NCBI GenBank assembly: GCA_021401465.1
Contig: JADDMT010000029.1
Coordinates: forward strand, 62,001 to 126,000
Source of the DNA: Teratosphaeria epicoccoides
Taxonomy: Eukaryota > Ascomycota > Dothideomycetes > Mycosphaerellales > Teratosphaeriaceae
Direction: 5' to 3'
DNA: 64,000 nucleotides
Positions 12,922-23,174 of this stretch are shown here, piece after piece. Position 1 is the first letter of the stretch; each line of letters begins with the position of its first letter. The translations under genes were made by a program, and so were the position numbers. A model generated the notes under the pieces. It ran no database searches. It was given only the letters and a program-made list of their open reading frames with translations, and had not been told where the DNA came from.

Positions 12922-13335
12922 TTATCGACTTGCACCTGCCGCATATCTTGCCTGCGCCTCTTTCAGAAGCTGCGTCTTCTTCTGACGCATATGCTCCTTT
13001 CTGTGTTCATACCAGTAGTACACCAATGCTGGTATACCAGGAATCGCGGCGAGCACAATCCACTTCACTGCGGCATCGCTTCGCGGCCACTGTTTCGCTT
13101 GTCGGTCTGCTACTGATGGTCTGTGACCCATGCCACCTGGCTGGAACAGTCTTTGACTCTGCACTGGGGTCTGTACCGGACTTTGGGAAGATGGTTGCAC
13201 TGCGGGCGGTGCTGGTTGAGACTGAACAGGAGTTTGTACTTTACGCTGGCCCTTTGTGCTTGCGCTTGCGTATCGGCGACATGATGTTCGTAATGCAAAT
13301 CCTCTCCAGAACATCGCGACGGTCGTAGGGGCCAT
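12922..13335 (-). CDS. Small probable mitochondrial inner-membrane protein
   Basis: Uncharacterised; 137 aa in one exon. The N-terminus MAPTTVAMFWRGFALRTSCRRYASAS is basic, hydroxylated and free of acidic residues, the pattern of a mitochondrial presequence with an R-x-Y-A-S cleavage region. A Gln/Pro/Val-rich repeat (TPVQSQP, SPVQTPVQSQ) follows. Then comes one membrane helix (VKWIVLAAIPGIPALVYYWY) and a strongly basic amphipathic tail (EHRKEHMRQKKTQLLKEAQARYA). This layout resembles small respiratory-assembly factors, but no specific family is claimed. The start is ATG 13335; an upstream in-frame GTG is ignored. A 16-bp tandem repeat lies about 50 bp upstream. The clean presequence-helix-basic-tail order supports a real gene. 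Confidence 0.62.
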   Translation of the reverse strand: MAPTTVAMFWRGFALRTSCRRYASASTKGQRKVQTPVQSQPAPPAVQPSSQSPVQTPVQSQRLFQPGGMGHRPSVADRQAKQWPRSDAAVKWIVLAAIPGIPALVYYWYEHRKEHMRQKKTQLLKEAQARYAAGASR

Positions 13336-13386
13336 ATTACTAATGTCCACAATGCATATCCTCTATTGCACGTGCATACGAAAGTC

Positions 13387-13444
13387 GAGGCCCATATATG
13401 TAGAGGCCCATATATGTAGAGGCCCATATATGTAGAGGCCCATG
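13387..13444. repeat. 16-bp tandem repeat, 3.6 copies
   Basis: The unit GAGGCCCATATATGTA occurs three times without a mismatch (13387-13402, 13403-13418, 13419-13434) and a fourth time as the first ten bases. Each unit contains the palindrome CATATATG. The array sits 52 bp upstream of the ATG of the small mitochondrial protein, so it lies in that gene's promoter or 5' UTR. The remaining sequence 13445-13832 shows no gene. Confidence 0.9.
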
Positions 13445-13832
13445 TCCGAGCTCCGCTGCTCGCGCACAGACCAGCAATTGCGGTCACCCGACTTCACTTC
13501 AGCGTATCTCAGACTTAGGACCATCGTGAGCTTCATGTCAGCTTGTCGGCCCTAAAGCTGCGATCGGTGGACCTCAGGACAATAGCAAACGAAAATTATC
13601 AAAGCGCCGTGTCTCCAATCAATACTGCCGCCTCGTGTTCACTACAAGCTATGTAGCAGGGAGGGTAGCCCAAGACCTTGACCACTCAACATCTCATCCG
13701 ATCTGCGGCCTTTTCCGTTGTCCAGCCTGACAGTCTGAGCGACCAGCTACTACGCCGGTACTCCTACACTCGTGCGTCGACACAAGCTGTTGCCAGATCA
13801 GCAATGTTGCACATGAGGTACTCTCCAAAATG

Positions 13833-15154
13833 TCAGATCTTGCCGTCGGTATTGATATTGAGGTCTGCAGCGAGCTGCTCAAGCTCACCAATCGGAAGCC
13901 ATTGGCCACAGTCCATTTCATACGAGTCGCGAGTGCCATCGCCGCCTGCCTCAGACATGTTACAGCGCCCATTTGTGCGCTCATAGGTGCAATGCCGATC
14001 GAGAGACATAACGAAGTGCTGAGGGACCAGCGCATCACGTATCAAGCTGAGCGCAGGCCTCATGATTTCGCAGACATTTTCTGGGGCCCACTGATTGACT
14101 AACAGCAGTCGCTGAAGCTCAAGGCTTACGAGAGTGCCACTTCGACCGATCAGAATGTATCGGAGCAGCTGATGGTCGGTAGCTCCTCCGAGATCGCTGC
14201 CCACAATGCGCAAGCACTGGAGTTTGGGCATGCCGTATACTTTCAAGGCTTGTTCGAGGACCGACGCACAACTTTCTGGCTTGTCCAATGCGCAAGGAGA
14301 CTTTCTTGATTCAGCACAGTATACTATCAACGATTACAGCTTTGGGGCGGCAACGAAGAAGCTTGCCAATCTCGGTTGTGAGGAAATTTCAGCAAGGACG
14401 CAAGTCCAGTGGTGAGCTGGGTCAAGTCTGCCGCCGTAGCGGTCTTCGTGCTGTTGCGCCTCTAGCCCCATGCGTCAATGGTGTATGGAAACTGCTTTGG
14501 TCCAGCCCCACCCAGTGTAAGATCGCAAAGGTGGAGATCTGAGCTGATCGAAGCCGGTAAGAAGACTTCGCGCCCATCAATCGTACAATCACGCACTGTT
14601 CGGGATGCTGCAGCGTTCTGAGGAGTCGGACCCTGTTGAAGATCGCATCCGTAGCCTTCGACGCCCTGGTGTAAGCAACATAGCATATTGAGCCCGCGAT
14701 CGCTGGCGCTTGCGCCGACAGATACCTTGCACAGATTGGGCAGACGGGACAACGCGATGGCAATAGTGCACATGGCTTTATCCCAATTCGGCTCATCGTA
14801 CCCTTCGCTGCCTGTGGTCGGCTCGACGCACAGACAATCCCGGCGCAATTCGCTTGTAGGCGACGAACATGACTTCCTTGATGCGTGTTCGGAAGACCTT
14901 GTGGTGGCAGACCGCCTTGAAATTGTCAAGTGATGGCTGTCTCGGCATCAGGTACAAGACCTCCAGGAGGTGGCCTAACATCTTCAAAGGAAATCGCGGT
15001 GGCCTTGTGGGAAGACCAGACGCACTTTGAGCAGACTATCAGGATTGAGGAAGGTGGCGACTCGAATGATGAGCTTATTCCGCAGCGTGACGAACTAGAC
15101 GGGTGCCTGCTCGTCAGAGGCGTGCATTTGGCTCAATGTCAGGGCGGACGCCAT
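13833..15154 (-). pseudogene. F-box/LRR-type protein pseudogene
   Basis: Remains of an F-box protein read on the minus strand. From ATG 15154 the frame gives MASALTLSQMHASDEQ, then an in-frame TAG at 15097-15095, and continues as an F-box-like stretch, TLRNKLIIRVATFLNPDSLL followed by KVRLVF. A TGA follows. A shifted frame continues with HLLEVLYLMPRQPSLDNFKA..FRTRIKEV (14987-14860), and a third with CVEPTTGSEGYDEPNWDKA..LSRLPNLCKVSVGA (14929-14462). The last leucine-rich part lies at 14330-13833 (LQCLRIVGSDLGGATDHQLL, SLELQRLLLV). Order and strand are those of one gene, but at least two frame changes and several stops break it. Introns could explain some breaks, not the stop in front of the F-box. 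In living fungal relatives such proteins are usually SCF adaptors or of unknown target. Confidence 0.72.
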
Positions 15155-16510
15155 TGCCGTTGCCTCGACCGTGCCGCTTATCGAGGTCGAAAATCAAGCA
15201 TAAATCACTCTGTATTCAGAGCTTAGGGGGGAGAAGTTGAGGCAGAAGTATTGATGGAGTTGTACTCAATGGAAGGTGCGGCCCCATATTGGCTGGTCCG
15301 TGCGTCAGTCAATTTGGAAGGCACGACCTTTGTCTGAGATTGTGCCCGACTTCGAGATCGTGAGCATCAAATATGAATTCCGCCTGCTATTTGACTTTGG
15401 AGCTTTCAATTCTCGTACGATCCATCGTACCCATAATCGGCTTCTCCGACCTCTCTCATCTTTGTTCCTGATCTACCATCCTGCCGGACAGGCTTCTTGA
15501 CCCCAATGCCACAGATAGTCGCCTCTCACTTCCCCGGTTTCTCACTACGGGTTTGCTCTGCGTTGAAATGTCTGCCCGTTGCCGTCCAGCATCCGTTAGA
15601 GCCCATTGAGCTAAGAAGGCAAGAGTTGCAAGGTGGGTCAATGACTGGCTGGTCAAGACCGCCCAGAAGTGAGCCTCGACTGCAGCTGCTGGTGCCACCC
15701 CTGGCTGGAGTACGGTAAGGGCATCCACTTGTGATTTGGACATATCGGGGTCTGGTCTGTGCACCGCAGTTCGCGCAAATTGGCACTGCGACGAAGCACA
15801 TCTTGATCGTGTCTTAGGGGAGTGTTACCGAATGTCTAGCCTTGTGCAGAAGAGTGTGAGGTGATGCTGTGGTGTCTCGATTGCGCACCTGTGTCTTGTC
15901 TTGGATTGTAGTGGAGCAAACGGAGGCTGCGCAGGAGTGCTTGTCGCAGTGCACACATTTAAAGCAGCAATTACTGCGTGATCAAGCTCTGCAATGTGTC
16001 CCCCTTCACAAATCTTTCCTTCAATGTGTTGTCGACGAGCTGCGAACTCCCACTTCCTCAGCACAATGCCTTTTTTCCAGTCACACCCTCTCACACTGCT
16101 CCCCAGCATGCCGAGAGTGTTTGCAGGTCGTTTTTTCCCAATTGTCTCTCTCCAGCAATATACAATTCTATTGAACTAGCGTATACACAAAGACCGCAAA
16201 CAGGTACTTGCGCTTCTTTCACGTGTCAAACTCTATCTCCAGGACAACAATGGCCGTGTTCTGCGACTTTGCGCGCAGGGCCATCACGACTCGAAGCCGA
16301 ATGCATTGTCGAATGGCGAAGCGCAAACACATCGTCTTCGCTCATGCTCAAGACTTGGACGTCTCGAATCACTTGGTCTCGGACATCGAACAATAACCCT
16401 TGACAACAGTCAAGATCGATCGCTCCACGGCTCTGACCAGCAACTTGAGTAGGTGTGGGACACTTACACAAACAGTGAGCATTCCAGCGACCAAAAAGTC
16501 CCCACTATTC
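15155..16510. other. Intergenic, upstream of GT2
   Basis: 1.35 kb between the F-box relic and GT2. Short cysteine-containing minus frames at 15526-15801 and 15825-16109 look faintly protein-like but match nothing I know. The last 300 bp are probably the GT2 promoter/leader; the GT2 frame stays open up to 16400 but has no ATG before 16511. Confidence 0.5.
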
Positions 16511-17944
16511 ATGCCGGCCATGAACTTCCTTTTCGATCTCCTGCCGACCGGACGGGCCCTCTATGGCCTACTGTTCACCGGCTTCTTCATTTTCCGCTAC
16601 CTGCGAACCTTGGTGGGGGTGTATGCCAACTTGACGTACAAGCCGACATCGATCAGGGCACATCCGAAGTATGGACCGAACGACTTCACGGTGATCATCC
16701 CGACAACCTTCAAGACCCCCGCCGAGCTCACGGACTGCGTAAGAGGTGTTCTTCTTGCCCAACCCGCGCAAGTCATCATTGTGACCTCGCAGAAGAACGT
16801 TGAGCATGTGAAAGCCCTTTGCCGGATCCAGTCTTTCAACGTGCAAGTCATCGGAACCAGCCGCCTCAATAAGCGAGAGCAGATGGTCGCCGGTATTAAG
16901 GAGGTCAAAACTGCCCTGATCGCTTTCGCCGACGATGATGTCTTCTGGGTTAGCCATCGATTTCTCGATTACATGGCTGCTGCTTTCGAGGATGATAGCG
17001 TTGGTGCTGCTGGCCCGCGTCAGCGTCTACGAAGGGGCGAAGAGCCCACCGTGTGGTTGTATCTCGGAACCAGTTATCTCGAACGCCGTGTGTTCAACAA
17101 TTTGGCCACCATTGCAATCGACGGCTCGATCAGCACTTTGTCTGGACGCACGTCAGTGTATCGAGCAGTGATTCTGCAGGACCCGGCGTTCCTGCATGAC
17201 TTCCTGAACGACTACTACCGCGGACAACTCCTAAACAGCGACGACGACAAGTGCTTGACTCGATGGGTGTTTAGCCATGGTTGGAAGATCGCAATGCAGG
17301 GAGAGCCAATGGCGACATTGGAGACAAGCTTGGAAGAAGGCCGAAAGTTCATCGATCAGTGCTTCCGCTGGCAGCGAGCACGTTTCCGGGGCAACTTTCT
17401 GGTCATGAACACCGCGACATACTGGTACAAGAAGCACTGGTGGGGTTTCTATTACGTTTACCTCACCCAATTCTTCCAGAGTGCAGTGTTCAACGACCTG
17501 CTCCTTGGGACGCTGCTCTTCCTCTGGACTCGCCACTCGGCTCGGCGGACGGTTTTCCTGTGGTTCTTCGTGTTCTTCACGCTGCTCATGAAGCAAATCA
17601 AAATGACTTCGCATTTCAGGAAGTACCCTCGGGACCTCAAGTACATCCCAGCCGGCATCCTTTTCAGCTACTACCATTCATGGATCTTCTGGAAAAGCCT
17701 CTTCAGTCTCCGTGACACCGCGTGGGGCGGGAAAGACCTGAAGCAGCTGGAGAAGAGCAGGGCGGAGGGACCAGCCATTGTTCCGATGCTGAAGGAGGCC
17801 ATCACCGAGACCGGGTCATATCAGGAGCCAACGCCCGGGCGACTGATGGATGGCAAGGACTACTTTGGTAAGTCCAGGTGGGATGATCTGTCGCCTGATG
17901 CATACGCTGACTTGTGGCTTGCAGCATCTTCAATTGGCGCGTAG
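16511..17944 (+). CDS. Family-2 processive glycosyltransferase, hyaluronan-synthase-like (fungal GT2)
   Basis: Membrane glycosyltransferase of the cellulose/chitin/hyaluronan-synthase superfamily. Homologues in plant-pathogenic fungi (ZtGT2 and FgGT2) are known to be needed for hyphal growth on solid surfaces and for virulence; the polymer made is uncertain. The unspliced frame gives 477 aa. An N-terminal membrane helix (ALYGLLFTGFFIFRYL) precedes the GT-A domain, with FTVIIPTTFK, the nucleotide-binding DDD in FADDDVF, a second acidic cluster NSDDDKC, and the processive-enzyme motif QxxRW in QCFRWQRARFRGN. A C-terminal bundle of several membrane helices follows. ATG 16511 is the first in-frame ATG; the alternative is Met at 16520. 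The 3' end is ambiguous: a consensus donor gtaagt at 17868 and acceptor gcag at 17921-17924 suggest a last intron (see findings). Catalytic motifs are complete. Confidence 0.92.
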   Translation: MPAMNFLFDLLPTGRALYGLLFTGFFIFRYLRTLVGVYANLTYKPTSIRAHPKYGPNDFTVIIPTTFKTPAELTDCVRGVLLAQPAQVIIVTSQKNVEHVKALCRIQSFNVQVIGTSRLNKREQMVAGIKEVKTALIAFADDDVFWVSHRFLDYMAAAFEDDSVGAAGPRQRLRRGEEPTVWLYLGTSYLERRVFNNLATIAIDGSISTLSGRTSVYRAVILQDPAFLHDFLNDYYRGQLLNSDDDKCLTRWVFSHGWKIAMQGEPMATLETSLEEGRKFIDQCFRWQRARFRGNFLVMNTATYWYKKHWWGFYYVYLTQFFQSAVFNDLLLGTLLFLWTRHSARRTVFLWFFVFFTLLMKQIKMTSHFRKYPRDLKYIPAGILFSYYHSWIFWKSLFSLRDTAWGGKDLKQLEKSRAEGPAIVPMLKEAITETGSYQEPTPGRLMDGKDYFGKSRWDDLSPDAYADLWLAASSIGA

Positions 17945-18039
17945 AGTGGGATGGTCGGATCCTGCAATGAGATGGAGCTGAAAGGATGACGCAGCACGCG
18001 ATGAACGGTAGCGCCTCCTGGACGACGGTGCCTACGATT

Positions 18040-18114
18040 GATGGCGACACGACTGATGGCGACACGACTGATGGCGACACGACTGATGGCGACACGACTG
18101 ATGGCGACACGACT
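18040..18114. repeat. 15-bp tandem repeat, five perfect copies
   Basis: The unit GATGGCGACACGACT is repeated five times without mismatch, followed by a degenerate GACGATGATGATTG. As the unit is a multiple of three, the array is open in several frames: it encodes DGDTT on the plus strand and VVSPS or SRVAI on the minus strand. It starts about 95 bp after the GT2 stop, within its likely 3' UTR. Confidence 0.95.
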
Positions 18115-21100
18115 GACGATGATGATTGCATGAATGGCACGAAAAAAGCTTTCCCGCTGACTAGACAGCTTCCAATGTATGTAATAGCGCCTGCACAGAC
18201 AATGCACAACAGAGTCAGCCCCTCGATGATCGTCTCGAATGCAAACATATGGATGAAATCCGGAAGCGGTGCGGTTCCGCAGCAACGCGTGGCCTGGCGG
18301 CGGCTGTAGCCGAGGGCACTTCTCCCCTGACCAGAGCAGACGTTTTTGCCATTAGCAATCAGACCACACAATACAAGTCTACGACCTTCATACACTCGAT
18401 CGAAGGCTATGCACATTCGCCCCAATGGAACCGCATCAATTCGATTACAGACTGTTTTGGTGATGACAAGGCCGCGTACTGCTACCTGACCCGGCTAACA
18501 TATTCTTCCGCGCCGAGAGGCATTACTCCACTTCATGTGTGTTCACGGGCATCGGGGCAAAGATGCCAACCTACGCAGCTGATGGGACGGCAACATATCG
18601 CTTCCCATTCCATCTGGGCGCTCCACGACCCTTCGAGAAAGCAGGACCGGCTGCAAGAACCTGACGCACACGTCTGGGAGGCAGACTGTCCATTCCGAGC
18701 AGCTGTCTTACTCTGTACCCTTTCCCGCTGTCGATCACACTTGCGCAATACACACGTGCGGCCTCACAGCTGACCAGAGTAGGCGGCCCCGATGCTCGAA
18801 AGGCAAGGACTCAGCATCCGCCGATGCCGATCCCGTCACCCTCTCCAGCAGGAAGTCCCTAAGCGAGAAGGACGGAACCGTCAGCGACACCTGCCGTGCT
18901 CGCTCCAGCATTGCTGTTGTGTAAGAGTGCCGACCAAACCTGACCATAGCGTGATCATGTGAAGGCTTGACATTAAGATGCTGCGGTCCTTGTCTCTTTT
19001 ACCGCACTCCCCAAGTGGCCCGGAGGTCGTAATGTCGTACTGGATGCTGCCTTCCGACTTGCCCACTTTCCCTGGCTCTAGAGAATCCCCTTCATACAGT
19101 GTATCAATGGTCTCCGACTGCATCAATTAATGAGACACGAAGCTCTCCGTAGCGACAGGTTGACAGAAGCAAGAGCAAGCCTAGCTGGGACGTGTCTGAG
19201 GCTCTAATTCTATGGTTCCTAGGACGGAATCAATTATCAATCTTACTGCAATCACGTCGATTCAAGCTTGCGCTTGTGTCGCAGTTTGTGGCGTTGTCGT
19301 CTACTGCTTGGTTCCATCTGTAAAGTTTCGTTGCAATACTTTTGGACCCTACACAGCAGCCTTACTGCGTACGCCTATTGCAACCGGACCGCTCTTTCAG
19401 CTATTCGTCGCTATAAGGGCGTCGAAGAACAGGATCACAGTAGACGACCTCAGGAGGTGTCCAAATCATTTAATCATGCTTGGGACGGCGCTACTTGGCT
19501 TTTCTGGGGCCATTAGATTCTCCGAGCACTTTTTGGCACAGCATCTCTTACCAGGGCGAGTCTCAGCCGGCATGTTCAGGGGTGCGCAAGCTGACTCACA
19601 CTGTGCGTTGATCCTGAAGACGGCACTGATTCTGCAACCAGGAAGTAATGTTAGCTTTCGAAATCACCTCATGAGACCTGATGTATATGCTTAGAGGTAC
19701 AATTACTGCCTTAATCGCTGTCGCAATGATCGCAAGCTTGTCTAGGCCGTACGACGAATTTGCACGGTGCATTTACCGACATCTGTACCCTGGGGACCCT
19801 CTATTTCGAAAGCGTCATATAGTCCTTGAGGTATGTCACACTTCACAGCTTCCGTTGATATTGCCGCTAACTGCGCAGACGCACACGCAACTGAAATATT
19901 TTCTCCTGCGTGGACGCGGAATGCAACAGCTGGGTACTAGGGCGGTATCATCTTGAATAATCTGTTTAGATGCCTTGAGCAAATCACCAACCCGATCGAC
20001 ATGGCCTATTGCGAAGTGGTCCATCCAGGCCTGGTTGTAGCAGTCGTGCCATTTTCGATCACACCTCTACCGGCAAGGCGCGATGTAAAAGAACCTGGAT
20101 CGTCGTTCTCGTTATGCTGCTTCGAAGCCTAGCAGCTGCAATGTTCACCGCGCTCGTGGACTTGAGTACATTTGTGGGTCCAAAGTGTCCGCGGTCCTCA
20201 AAGACGACGGCGATCTCTTGCGTTTGGTCGTCTACACTGACGAAGCATCTTTGGAAAGGGCGTCTAGCAGTACCTACAAAACAAGTCAACAATCCCCACA
20301 GTCATGGTGAAACGAAATTGCGTTCGCGGTTTTGCAATGATGTCGCTTGAAAGGGACATTGATCGTAGAGCAGCACGCGTGCACGACGTCTGACAGGTCA
20401 GAGCGATCCGGGTCGTGGTAGAAGCATCTCACGATGGCGGACAGCGTGGCCGATCTGCCTGAGCTCTAATCTGGCCGTGGACGGAAAGCTCAATGTCTAG
20501 GCCCTCGTATGGCTTCCGGCATCTGCCGCTGCGTAGAACGGCAGCCTGTGCCTCCACCACTCGTTCATCTCACGTTTATGCCAAGGAATACAGCCCAGCT
20601 AGTCCGGCCCAGAGCGACATGCATGTCTTGCGTCATGTTGCCTTTGACCGCCGTGAGCTAGAGAGTCAGTCCACTGGCTACACGCTTGTCTCGCGTCGTG
20701 TCTCGCAACGATTCTGTGGTATTGCACTGGATCAGCGCTTGACGAGAACAAGCTGATTGAGACTGATTTCCTGTCGTTGTCAAGCCACGTGGATATCGGT
20801 CCGATAAATGCATACTGATGGCCCGATTGCCTACATGTGGTCGTCCTGGGGAGTAGGGGACAGGCTCCTCTTCGCCATGATGACCACGGTAGAAAGTGCC
20901 CCTGCCGCCCAGCCAGGCGGTTCTGATACCATGAGGTTTTGCGGTCATGGCTGGCAATCAAAAGCTGGTCTGATGCTGCCTGCCGTTAAGCATTGTAGGA
21001 TCCCGATTTGATGCGATTGGACTCGAGATGCTACTCGGAACCTCTAAGCCAAACGATCGCAAGCTCGATCATGTATCTCACATCTGTGCAATCACTAGCC

Positions 21101-21789
21101 TCATTACAGCTGTACTGAGCGATTTTGCAATCTAATTGAAGGCATTTTAATTCTCAACCAGACAGCCGATCACGTCAGCTATGGACTAAAAGACCCGAAT
21201 GCCAATCTGCACTAGTCGATGACTTGGCTCTGCGCCACAGCAGGCAAGACTGAAAATGGATCATGACACCAATACAGACGCTGCATGAAGCCACGTGTGA
21301 AGCCATCATATACGGAGACTTGCCTTGTCACTTCCTGCTCGTCTGTAGCATCCCTACAAACGCCGTACAATTGCGGGTCGACGCACGCATGGTCATTGAC
21401 ATGGACACGCTACGAGTCGGCACATATGCAAGACAAGCAACAGAGACCGCTCTTGCTGCCAGCTGAGTCCCACAAAGGTAGTCGGCTCAACAAAGCGGCT
21501 CCAATGGTCTGTTCCACGTGCCGGTTTTGAATGGTCGTTTGGATGCTCTCGCAGTGCACGTCGCAAGCAATAGGTTGGGGCATGACTCTTTGAGCCTCGT
21601 ACTGCTATGATGTCGAAGAATCACCACGGCATGAGCTCCGATAAGCAAATTCATTGTAGCGTAGGTCCTCTACGTGCAGAAGCGACATATGAACGCAACC
21701 CCTGCACCCTCTCGCTTTGCTCTAATCGTTCTACTTCAAAATCCAGATGACTACTTCAATAGAGAAAGTACTCTAACGTGAAGACTCCG
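18115..21789. other. Gene-poor stretch, no defensible gene
   Basis: 3.7 kb with only short, mutually overlapping frames. The longest, 19212-19694 plus (about 160 codons), has hydrophobic patches but no recognised domain and no family-like start. Composition and stop density look like old decayed sequence rather than an intact transposon: no terminal repeats, reverse transcriptase or transposase motif was found. It leads into the secreted-protein gene at 21790. Confidence 0.5.
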
Positions 21790-22839
21790 ATGATGCGCTT
21801 CCCCGGCCTTACATTCTTACTCTTGGCTGCTGCCGCTGCAGAACCACAGGAAAGGTGGGACAACTCCACCAGCCCTCTCAGCCCACAGGGCAACGACACG
21901 AAGACGCAGACAATGTCGCCGGACGGGAAAACCCAAACAAATATGGTCCCTGGCAAGCAACCAGCGGCGAACAACGAAAAGAAAATGCACGTGGAATTCC
22001 ACTTCAGTAACAAGTAAGCAGAGTGGAACACAGTCGTTTAGTACAACAGCTAAGAGGACTTCTCTACTCAGGCGGGTCGAAGTTGGTGACCTCTGGCTCT
22101 GGGACGCCATTCGTTCCAAAACCTATGATGTATGTTCTTATTGAGCAGGAGACCAAATCATGTCTCGAACACTTACTGACCATTTTTGCTCTCGAAGGCA
22201 GCTAACTATGCGGGAGTTCAACTGGACAACTCGTACGATGTGAGTGGCGCAGAAGTCCGTTGCATAAAGGAGGGAAAATCCGCCCCTAAGGATCTCAATG
22301 TCCGAGTCCAAACGACAGGCGAATGGGGCCAGATCAATGATGTCAATGGCTGGGATGTGCGCAGCATACTGATCGATACCTTGTGGGAGCTGGCCAACAA
22401 GGCTTCGGAAGAGTACGACAAACTGTTCAGCAAGTGCAAAGGTCCAAGACAGTGCGTAGCTCTCTGTGCCTTCTGCCATGTCGGAAATGCGTGCGATATG
22501 ACTGGGGCAAAATGCTGGGACTGGAGTGAGTCATTGCCACACTGCGGTTGCAATAAAAAAAAGAAGAACGATCTAATCGGCCCATGCTTCGAGGCGACTC
22601 CTCTCATGACGGTGCCGAGTTCGATGTCGCTGAAGATCTACAACAGTGACGGCAGTCTGAGGGCAGATAGCATCGAAGTTCAGGTCAGCAGCGTTAAAAG
22701 GGCCACAATGGCGCATTCAGTCACCTGCGGCAAGCTCGGCGCTGTTGCAGAGGTCGGCCTCAGCTTCATCCCAGTCTTTGGGAGTCTGATGGAAAAAGCC
22801 GTCAAGGTCATTTGCAGAGAAGAGGTAAAGCCTATATGA
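21790..22839 (+). CDS. Secreted cysteine-containing protein, unknown family (effector candidate)
   Basis: No known family. Three exons, 21790-22013, 22072-22129 and 22198-22839, give 307 aa; all joins are in frame. Intron 1 is gtaagc..ctcag (58 nt). Intron 2 is gtatgt..cgaag (68 nt) with an actgac branch site and a pyrimidine tract. A near-perfect signal peptide opens the protein (MMRFPGLTFLLLAAAAAEPQ), followed by an Asn/Thr/Gln/Lys-rich linker with an N-glycosylation site (NST). After it comes a folded-looking region: VEVGDLWLWDAIRSKTYD, then a cysteine-dense part with CKGPRQCVALCAFC, NACDMTGAKCWDW and HCGC. The tail has a hydrophobic VAEVGLSFIPVFGSLMEKAV stretch. Tandem ATGs at 21790/21793 make the exact start ambiguous by one residue. 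It is intact although its neighbours on the right are pseudogenes. Confidence 0.75.
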
Positions 22840-23174
22840 TGAGCAAGTTGATGAGTTCGGACTATGGGTGCTGCGATTCGAGCAGAAGGACAAAGCGACG
22901 TGGGTCATTGCTCTTTGCACATCCGTTGCAGTCAGCAGAGGAATTTGTATTGATGAGGGCATGTGGCAGCCTTGTCGAAGTCCAGTCCTTGGGACTTCGT
23001 ATGCAGAAGGTTCTCTGCATGACTCTGATAGACCGTCAGTGGCCGTAAAGTTTGCGAGATTTGGCATCAATAAGTTCTTTGCACATCTGCACGAAATGAC
23101 GGACCATTGGCGAGAAGCAGCTTTTGCGCGATGCTACGACGCAGTGAAGGAAAGTACAATTCCGCAGCCGCATT
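22840..23174. other. Spacer before the GH78 relic
   Basis: 335 bp. An open plus-strand frame beginning near 22868 runs into the rhamnosidase relic without a recognisable domain of its own. Confidence 0.4.

Noticed and set aside
13387..13444. Possible CRISPR-like array
   Set aside because: Repeats are directly adjacent without spacers; the organism is a eukaryote; it is a simple tandem repeat.
17802..18425. 207-codon minus-strand frame with VVSPS repeats and a hydrophobic helix
   Set aside because: Overlaps the GT2 3' end, and its length comes from a 15-bp repeat that is open in several frames; kept only as a remark in the findings.
19212..19694. 160-codon plus-strand frame with hydrophobic stretches
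   Set aside because: No signal peptide, no known domain, no splice context and out-of-frame overlap with similar chance frames.
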